Source: Bacteroidota bacterium (lineage in GTDB: Bacteria > Bacteroidota > Ignavibacteria > T3Sed10-11). Taken from it: a stretch of DNA of 10,009 bases. Numbering within the stretch: the first letter of the stretch is position 1; each line of letters opens with the position of its first letter. The notes under the pieces were generated by a model. It was not told where the DNA came from. It did not search any database and saw nothing but the letters and a program-made list of their open reading frames with translations. Shown one piece after another: positions 5,146 to 10,009 of this stretch. The position numbers and the translations under genes are program-made. The DNA is taken from positions 1-10,009 of the forward strand of contig SKXH01000084.1 of assembly GCA_007128495.1 (NCBI GenBank), written 5' to 3'.

Positions 5146-5750
5146 CACTGCATAGTGTCCAGCATTTCTTTCAGTTGAACGGGATTTTTGAATTGTACCG
5201 CTCGTAAACCCACTCCTCGCGCCGATTCAACATTATCCTCACGATCATCGGTAAAAAATATCTGCCCCGCAGGGAATCCGATTCGGTTGATAGTTTCGGC
5301 GTATATACGCGGATCCGGCTTGAGTAAATTTAGTTTATAGGATAGAAAGTGTTCTTGCATAAAGTGTAAAGCGGGCGCTTTGGTGAGCGAGTCGTGATAA
5401 TGCGGCTCGTTGGTATTGCTTAAAAGATAAACCGGCGCTCTCCGGGTGCATTCCTCAACGATTTCGTACATTCCCTCTTTCTCATCTCCAATAATAGAAT
5501 TCCATGCTTTGAGAAACTTCCTGCGTTCGACCGTAATTCCGAACAGGTCACATGATTTCCGGTAAAACTCATCGAAGGTAATATGACCGAGCTCGAAATC
5601 CCGGCTGAATCCCGATTGCTCATATTTTTTCAGCGCATCCTCGGTACTCCATTCGTGATCCATTCCGAGGAGCGGGAGAAACCGGTCGGTGTGTAAATTT
5701 ACGATGACATTTCCGAGGTCGAATATAAACGCTTTTACCGCAGAGGTCAT
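5142..5750 (-). CDS. HAD-superfamily (subfamily IA) hydrolase, YihX-like phosphatase
   Basis: A 202-residue cytoplasmic HAD hydrolase. Motif I is FIFDLGNVIVNL with nucleophile D11, in the DLGNV variant seen in YihX-type sugar phosphatases; motif II is LLSNTN (109-114); motif III is K144 in NLLKPDPRIY; motif IV is FFTDDREDN with D168, D169 and D172. The helical cap occupies roughly 15-105. The family dephosphorylates small phosphometabolites such as hexose 1-phosphates; the actual substrate cannot be read from sequence. The ATG is only 5 bases past the stop codon of the TPR gene and has no SD, so it is probably translated by coupling as the last gene of the nuclease-TPR-HAD cluster. At its 3' end the TAA shares TTAA with the pdxJ stop, a 4-base convergent overlap. 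Confidence 0.9.
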   Translation of the reverse strand: MTSAVKAFIFDLGNVIVNLHTDRFLPLLGMDHEWSTEDALKKYEQSGFSRDFELGHITFDEFYRKSCDLFGITVERRKFLKAWNSIIGDEKEGMYEIVEECTRRAPVYLLSNTNEPHYHDSLTKAPALHFMQEHFLSYKLNLLKPDPRIYAETINRIGFPAGQIFFTDDREDNVESARGVGLRAVQFKNPVQLKEMLDTMQC

Positions 5751-5755
5751 ATTTT

Positions 5756-6532
5756 CTATCGGTTCTCTATCTGTACGAGCAGCTCGTCTGCTTCTTCCCG
5801 GTAGGTATCGTCAAAACGCGTTTGATTTTCGAGATCAGGGATCACTGAAAGAAGTTCATACGCGCGATCATATTCATCTTCCTCTAAAAATGCCCTCGCC
5901 GCATCGAGCCGGTACATAATAAAATCGGGACGCAATTCAATTGCTTTATCGAAGTGCTCGAGTGCTGTATCCATATTCGCCCACCCGAGACCGAGGGGTC
6001 TTCTGAACAACCGCGGACGCTGGCTTACCTCGGCGTGAGAACGTGCGTATACAAAATGTGCAATACTGTTTGCATCATCCAGTTCAAGCGCTTTTTCTAC
6101 CGCTTCACGTGTTTCTTTTACCAAGCTGATGGCACTCCATATTCCCTGGTACAGAGCAATCTGTCCGGTTGCAATAGCCCGGCGGGTGTATGCCATAGAG
6201 TTTTCGGGATTCTGCTCTATCGCCCGGTCGGCATAATCTTTAGCACGCTGGTAATAGTGCTCGATAGTTTCCTCGTAAGCGTCTTCAACTTTCTGAAGTA
6301 CTTCGGCGCTGTCGGCATACGCGCGGCTTATACGCCAGAGTATCTCATCGTTATCGGGATATTGTTCAAGAGCTTCGTAGAGTATTTCGAGGGCTTTTCC
6401 GTGCTCCCAGGTTTCTTGTGAATAATAGTCGGCATTCTCCAGCATTACTTCCAACGTCTGCTCGTTTTCGTCGCCGTATGAAATCTGTAGAAGGAAAAGC
6501 GGGATGACACACAGTAATAATGTATTGCGCAT
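5756..6532 (-). CDS. exported TPR protein resembling the RMDN/FAM82 family
   Basis: A 258-residue protein with a Sec-type signal peptide: MRN, hydrophobic core TLLLCVIPLFLLQI, likely cleavage after SYG near residue 20. There is no lipobox cysteine at the cleavage point, so it should be a soluble periplasmic protein. The mature part is helical repeats. TPR-like units begin near ALEILYEALEQYPDNDEILW (47-66), YYQRAKDYADRAIEQNPENS (92-111), ETREAVEKALELDDANSIAH (139-158) and ALEHFDKAIELRPDFIMYRL (189-208). The order LWRISRAYADSAE, then a YQGI-containing helix, then an aromatic/arginine loop (RPRLFRRPLGLGW) before the final repeats parallels the C-terminal TPR domain of eukaryotic RMDN1-3 and its bacterial relatives. 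Molecular function is unknown; TPRs mediate protein contacts. It lies 26 bases after the nuclease gene and 5 before the HAD gene, indicating one operon. Confidence 0.8.
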   Translation of the reverse strand: MRNTLLLCVIPLFLLQISYGDENEQTLEVMLENADYYSQETWEHGKALEILYEALEQYPDNDEILWRISRAYADSAEVLQKVEDAYEETIEHYYQRAKDYADRAIEQNPENSMAYTRRAIATGQIALYQGIWSAISLVKETREAVEKALELDDANSIAHFVYARSHAEVSQRPRLFRRPLGLGWANMDTALEHFDKAIELRPDFIMYRLDAARAFLEEDEYDRAYELLSVIPDLENQTRFDDTYREEADELLVQIENR

Positions 6533-6558
6533 AGGTTTCCCTTTTAGATGTGAGTATA

Positions 6559-7164
6559 TTAATCACCCTGGCTCAAAGACCGGATCTCATCGCGGATTTT
6601 TGCAGCGGATTCGTAATCCTCCCGGTCGATTGCTTCTTTCAACTGCTTCTGCAGCATTTCGAGCCGGGTCATTTTCTGCGGCGGCTTCTTTTCACCGCCT
6701 TTTGATGAACCGCCCAGCATTTGATCGATATCGCTTTTTTCCTCTCCTTCTTCTTCGGGAATAAAGCCCGCTTCGCCCATAACAAGCTCCGATACAAATA
6801 TCGGTACGCCGTACCGCACGGCGAGCGCGATAGCATCACTGGGCCGGGAATCGATCTCTGTGGAATGTGAATTCAAAGAAAGTCGCGCAAAAAATGTACC
6901 GTCACGTAATTCACTTATTAGTACATCATGGAGCGATACACCGAGTGTATCGATAATGTTTTTAATGAGATCGTGGGTCAACGGACGAGGAGGTTTTATT
7001 CCTTCCATCTCCAGAGCTATTGCCTGAGCTTCAAACGCACCGATGATTATCGGCAGCCGTCTGTCGCCGGATACTTCTTTCAGGATCAATGCATACGCGC
7101 CTCCGCTGGCGGGGCTTGCCGCTAATCCCATGATTTCAACCTGAACTTTATTGTTATCGGTCAC
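6559..7164 (-). CDS. bifunctional nuclease family protein (DUF151/BFN) with C-terminal UVR motif
   Basis: The 201-residue product has a DUF151/BFN domain over about 7-136, with RRLPIIIGAFEAQAIALEME (35-54), TFFARLSL (90-97) and SRPSDAIALAVRYGVPIFVS (106-125). A low-complexity charged linker (135-163) leads to a UVR motif, LEMLQKQLKEAIDREDYESA and onward (168-197), as in UvrB/UvrC and ClpC. Characterised BFN proteins show DNase/RNase activity, and the UVR motif mediates protein contacts; the BFN-UVR fusion is frequent in Bacteroidota and relatives. The start is GTG 7162-7164: an ideal SD, GGAGG at 7170-7174, lies 5 bases upstream, and the family alignment agrees. It is the first gene of the nuclease-TPR-HAD cluster and lies 68 bases after etfA, a gap that could hold its own promoter (minus-strand TTGAAT-17-TAGATT, weak). 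Confidence 0.93.
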   Translation of the reverse strand: MTDNNKVQVEIMGLAASPASGGAYALILKEVSGDRRLPIIIGAFEAQAIALEMEGIKPPRPLTHDLIKNIIDTLGVSLHDVLISELRDGTFFARLSLNSHSTEIDSRPSDAIALAVRYGVPIFVSELVMGEAGFIPEEEGEEKSDIDQMLGGSSKGGEKKPPQKMTRLEMLQKQLKEAIDREDYESAAKIRDEIRSLSQGD

Positions 7165-7232
7165 ACCAACCTCCTCGATAAATAATGTTAATCTTTACCA
7201 TAATCTATAAAGATGCAATATAAAATTCAAAT

Positions 7233-8216
7233 TTATTTACCAAGCGCTTTTGTCAGTTCTTCTTTAAGCGCAGGGACAACTTCCAGTGCATCGCCTACAA
7301 TGCCGTAATCCGCTACCTGAAATATCGGCGCATCTTTATCTTTATTGACTGCAACAATATACTTCGAAGATGACATTCCCGCAAGATGCTGAACCGCGCC
7401 GGATATCCCGAGTGCAATATACAACGCCGGGCTAACCGTTTTACCCGTTTGGCCTACCTGCTCGTCGTGCGGGCGCCAGCCGGCATCAACGACTGCGCGG
7501 GAAGCACCGACAGCAGCGCCGAGAACATCTGCAAGTTCTTCTACAAGATAAAAGTTATCCGGACTCTTTAAACCGCGTCCGCCGGATACGATAATATCTG
7601 CTTCAGTAACATCAAGTTTTCCTTTTGAAGTTTCGGTTATTTCGGTTACCTTTGTTTTTAGATCATCGCCGGATATATCAACCGATTGCTCTTCAATACT
7701 TGCTTCACTTCCCGAGGGTTCGCCGGCTGCAAAGACATTCGGACGCAGGGTGAATATTTTCACCGGCGCTTCGACTTTAACATCAATAAGTGCTTTACCT
7801 GCAAAGACCGGACGTGTCGCAACGATATCACCATCATCAACTTTTAATTCGGTACAATCGGCGGCAACGGCGCCGTCAACCCGTGCAGCGACGCACGGTG
7901 CGAGGTCTTTACCCAAGGCCGTTGCTGAAAGAAACAGAATTCCGGTATTCTCTTTCTTCACGATCTCGCTCACTACTTTTGTGTAGCCAGTTGTTGAATA
8001 GTGAGTCAGTTTTTCATCATTAACGACAACAACCTGTTCGGCACCATAATTACCGAGCTCCTTTGCAGCGTCATTTATTGTATTGCCGATGACAAGCGCT
8101 TTCAACGACCCGCCGAGCTCATCGGCTATCTCGCGTGCTTTTCTGATCGTTTCAAACGATGTTTTTTTAATTTCACCGTTTCTTTGTTCCGCTATTGCCA
8201 GTATAGTGACACTCAT
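7233..8216 (-). CDS. etfA: electron transfer flavoprotein subunit alpha
   Basis: A full-length 327-residue EtfA, the FAD-binding subunit of the cytoplasmic ETF heterodimer that takes electrons from acyl-CoA and related dehydrogenases and passes them to the quinone pool via ETF dehydrogenase. The N-terminal Rossmann-like domain (1-190) contains LFLSATALGKDLAPCVAARV. The FAD domain contains IIVSGGRGLK (208-217), GASRAVVDAGW with R240, QVGQTGKTVSP (253-263), LGISGAVQHLAGM (269-281), AVNKD (289-293) and the signature FQVADYGIVGDALEVVP (299-315). It follows etfB by 42 bases in the same direction, with AGGAGA about 11 bases before its ATG. No bifurcation-specific partner such as a Bcd/EtfQ-type gene is in view, so the classic electron-carrier role is likelier than bifurcation. 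I see no intrinsic terminator after it. Confidence 0.97.
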   Translation of the reverse strand: MSVTILAIAEQRNGEIKKTSFETIRKAREIADELGGSLKALVIGNTINDAAKELGNYGAEQVVVVNDEKLTHYSTTGYTKVVSEIVKKENTGILFLSATALGKDLAPCVAARVDGAVAADCTELKVDDGDIVATRPVFAGKALIDVKVEAPVKIFTLRPNVFAAGEPSGSEASIEEQSVDISGDDLKTKVTEITETSKGKLDVTEADIIVSGGRGLKSPDNFYLVEELADVLGAAVGASRAVVDAGWRPHDEQVGQTGKTVSPALYIALGISGAVQHLAGMSSSKYIVAVNKDKDAPIFQVADYGIVGDALEVVPALKEELTKALGK

Positions 8217-8258
8217 AAATTATTTATCTCCTACGTTAATTTTCCAAACACGAATATA

Positions 8259-9005
8259 TTAAATGACTTTGGCTTCCTCGCGCAGTAACCGGACAAGTTC
8301 GGGAACCGCATCCACGCCTTCGCCTACGATCTTACCGGGTTGTTTTTCGGGCGGCTTTTTCATACCAAGCACCTTCACCCGTGATTCCGCCTTCGCCGCG
8401 TCAACTTCTTCGATCGGTTTCTTTTTTGCCTGCATAATACCTTTCAACGAGGGATACCGCGGATCATTAAGTCCGCGCTGTGCAGCTATAACACACGGAA
8501 GCGACGCTTCAACGTGTTCGTGAGCGCCTTCTATCTCGCGCTCCGCCTTCAGTTTTCCATCCGCTATCTCAAGTTTCACCGCAACACTGACCGACGGAAT
8601 GCCCAGAAATTCAGCAACCAACCCACCAACCTGCAAATTATCATAATCGATCGATTGTTTACCGACCAGCACAAGATCAGGTTCATAGGACTTCAGATAT
8701 TCTGCAATCCCTTTTGCAACTGCAAACGAATCACGTTCGCTATCGTCTTTTAAAAGTACTGCCTTATCGGCACCCATTGCAAGCGCTTTACGCAGCGTCT
8801 CTTTATTTGCATCGCCCCCGAGAGAGAGAGCTACAACCTCACCGCCGTCTTTTTCACGTATCTTGAGCGCTTCTTCAACTGCAAATTCATCGTATGGATT
8901 CACCACATAATTTACTCCTGAAGGATCAATTGTTTTACCGTCAGATCCAACTTTCACCTTTGTTTCCGTATCGGGAACATGACTTACACAAACAGCTATT
9001 TTCAT
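8259..9005 (-). CDS. etfB: electron transfer flavoprotein subunit beta
   Basis: A full-length 248-residue EtfB, the AMP-binding partner of EtfA. Diagnostic segments are MKIAVCVSHVPDTETKV (1-17), VVNPYDEFAVEEALKIRE (34-51), ALAMGADKAVLL (74-85), LVLVGKQSIDYDNLQVG (111-127) and the C-terminal signature VEASLPCVIAAQRGLNDPRY (165-184) followed by PSLKGIMQAKKKPI. The start is well fixed: GGAGG at 9010-9014 lies 4 bases before the ATG, and the family begins at MKI. It is the promoter-proximal gene of etfBA. The cstA-like gene upstream reads in the same direction, but a 144-base gap with its own candidate promoter suggests separate transcription. Confidence 0.97.
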   Translation of the reverse strand: MKIAVCVSHVPDTETKVKVGSDGKTIDPSGVNYVVNPYDEFAVEEALKIREKDGGEVVALSLGGDANKETLRKALAMGADKAVLLKDDSERDSFAVAKGIAEYLKSYEPDLVLVGKQSIDYDNLQVGGLVAEFLGIPSVSVAVKLEIADGKLKAEREIEGAHEHVEASLPCVIAAQRGLNDPRYPSLKGIMQAKKKPIEEVDAAKAESRVKVLGMKKPPEKQPGKIVGEGVDAVPELVRLLREEAKVI

Positions 9006-9078
9006 TGAACCTCCGTTTTCTACTGTTTTACTGGGTAGGATAATAAAAAGATTATTACACTAATGTATAATATTGAAT

Positions 9079-9107
9079 AATATAGAAATGATAGGCCTGA
9101 AAAGCAA
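9079..9107 (-). promoter_or_regulatory. candidate etfBA promoter
   Basis: On the minus strand TTGCTT (9102-9107) is followed after exactly 17 bases by TATATT (9079-9084), leaving a leader of about 66 bases to the etfB ATG. The -10 is a 5/6 match to TATAAT; the -35 keeps only TTG. The same -10 hexamer and spacing appear before the antitoxin gene at 2486-2514. Confidence 0.4.
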
Positions 9108-9149
9108 ATGACCGATTAAATACAAATGAGGTGGCATTCGGGCATTATG

Positions 9150-10009
9150 TTATTCCTCCAACTCAACGGGCTCGCGGGAATGAACTTTATTATCTTTTTG
9201 CTCTTTTTTGAACCCGGCAAGACTACGCGACGCCTGAAATGCAAGCGTTATCGCAAGGACAAATAGCCCACCTGCAATACCGGTTAAAAGATAATTACCG
9301 ACAACATAATTATTATACCCGAGTGTAACAAGCGCGCTGAGCGTAACGGCAAACATAAAAATCATAGGATAACGAACAAACCAGTTATCGGTTCCGCGTT
9401 TGGCAAGCCATACCGAGACAGCGAGCAATGCGAGTGCGGCAAGAAGCTGATTCGCGGAGCCGAACATCGGCCACAGCGCGCCGGCGCTTCCGCTAAAGAC
9501 AAGAGCGGCACCGCATAACACGGCAAAAGCCGTTCCGATATACCGGTTGGAAGATAGCGTTTTCATTGCCGGTTGTTCGCTGCCTTCAAAGAATTCCTGA
9601 AACAGATAGCGGGCCAAACGGCAGCAGGTATCGAGCGAAGTAAGCGCGAATGCCGAAACCGCAAGTGCGGCAAAGGTCGTCCCCACTTCAGCCGGTATAT
9701 TCAGCAGCGGAACGGCAGCTATGAACGTACCGACACCAGCAGCAAACGCCGCGACATACTGACCGGCAGAATAAAACTCGGTAAACTGTGCTGCTGCAAG
9801 CGTTGCAACTGCGATTATTGCCACACCCGCAAGCACGACCTCAACCAGCATACCACCATACGCAACAAATTTTGCATCCTTCTCATTGTCAATTTGTTTA
9901 GCCGTTGTACCGGATGATACAAGTGAATGAAACCCGGATATAGCTCCGCACGCGACCGTTACAAATAAAATCGGGAACAACCACACGAGAGCTCCTTCGG
10001 CTCCCATCT
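9150..10009 (-). CDS. cstA: CstA-family peptide/pyruvate transporter, C-terminal half (gene runs off right edge)
   Basis: An open minus-strand frame of 285 visible codons ends in TAA at 9150-9152 and is still open at the right edge; the Met at 10005-10007 is internal. The stretch FPILFVTVACGAISGFHSLV, then SSGTTAKQIDNEKDA, is the CstA-family hallmark. At least six further hydrophobic segments follow (VAYGGMLVEVVLAGVAIIAV, VAAFAAGVGTFIAAVPLL, FAALAVSAFALTSLDTCCRL, TAFAVLCGAALVF, LLAALALLAVSVWLA, and two near the C-terminus). SGSAGALWPMFGSANQLLAA matches the conserved late segment of the family. The protein is a cytoplasmic-membrane carrier linked in E. coli relatives to peptide and pyruvate uptake during carbon limitation. 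The C-terminus is a short charged cytoplasmic tail (KKEQKDN...VELEE). Full-length members are roughly twice this length or more. Confidence 0.93.
   Translation of the reverse strand, partial: MGAEGALVWLFPILFVTVACGAISGFHSLVSSGTTAKQIDNEKDAKFVAYGGMLVEVVLAGVAIIAVATLAAAQFTEFYSAGQYVAAFAAGVGTFIAAVPLLNIPAEVGTTFAALAVSAFALTSLDTCCRLARYLFQEFFEGSEQPAMKTLSSNRYIGTAFAVLCGAALVFSGSAGALWPMFGSANQLLAALALLAVSVWLAKRGTDNWFVRYPMIFMFAVTLSALVTLGYNNYVVGNYLLTGIAGGLFVLAITLAFQASRSLAGFKKEQKDNKVHSREPVELEE

Noticed and set aside
7204..7232. Intrinsic terminator after etfA
   Set aside because: Only a short AT dyad (AAATT-TG-AATTT) is present, without a GC stem or U-tract.
9086..9129. Three AAATGA repeats upstream of etfB
   Set aside because: Six-base AT-rich words at uneven spacing (20 and 18); not distinguishable from chance.

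Overview
The window looks like a chromosomal segment from a member of the Bacteroidota/Chlorobi (FCB) side of the tree. Several things suggest this: the N-terminal 'SPxAASLGKxGDIPVS' block of a giant RHS-type protein of the kind common in Bacteroidota; a DUF151 bifunctional nuclease carrying a C-terminal UVR motif; a CDF transporter with a cysteine-rich tail; and, upstream of pdxJ, an exact match to the Bacteroidota promoter pattern TTG-N20-TAnnTTTG. Good Shine-Dalgarno sequences (GGAGG before etfB and the nuclease) show that it is not a strictly SD-less Bacteroidota. The genus cannot be named from this sequence.

Layout. Positions 1-1695 (minus) hold the 5' third or so of an RHS-like gene that runs off the left edge. 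Positions 1696-2066 contain no gene but are crowded with inverted repeats, ending in a clear rho-independent terminator. Positions 2067-3562 form an accessory island: a stand-alone copy of the C-terminal domain of a metal transporter (minus), a VapBC-type toxin-antitoxin pair (plus) whose toxin gene is cut by an in-frame TAG, and the 3' end of the intact transporter gene (minus, 3189-4178). The two transporter-domain copies are direct repeats of about 370 bp, about 86% identical with no net indels, flanking the toxin-antitoxin pair. Positions 4179-4395 are a divergent regulatory region with a three-half-site palindromic operator candidate in front of the transporter and a promoter in front of pdxJ.

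From 4396 on the content is housekeeping. pdxJ (pyridoxine 5'-phosphate synthase, plus) converges on, and overlaps by 4 nt, a minus-strand cluster transcribed nuclease -> TPR lipoprotein-free secreted protein -> HAD phosphatase (7164 down to 5142). The exported TPR protein resembles the eukaryotic RMDN/FAM82 family. Upstream of that cluster lie etfB-etfA (electron-transfer flavoprotein, minus, 9005 down to 7233) and, at the right edge, the C-terminal half of a CstA-family peptide/pyruvate transporter (minus, 9150 to the edge).

Functional reading. etfBA and cstA fit an organism that imports small organic acids or peptides and oxidises acyl-CoA-type substrates. The transporter, its operator and its orphan domain copy concern divalent metal export. 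The most unusual stretch is 1700-4230, where domain duplication, a broken toxin gene, clustered hairpins and a palindromic operator occur together. I see no rRNA, tRNA, CRISPR array, transposase or integrase.
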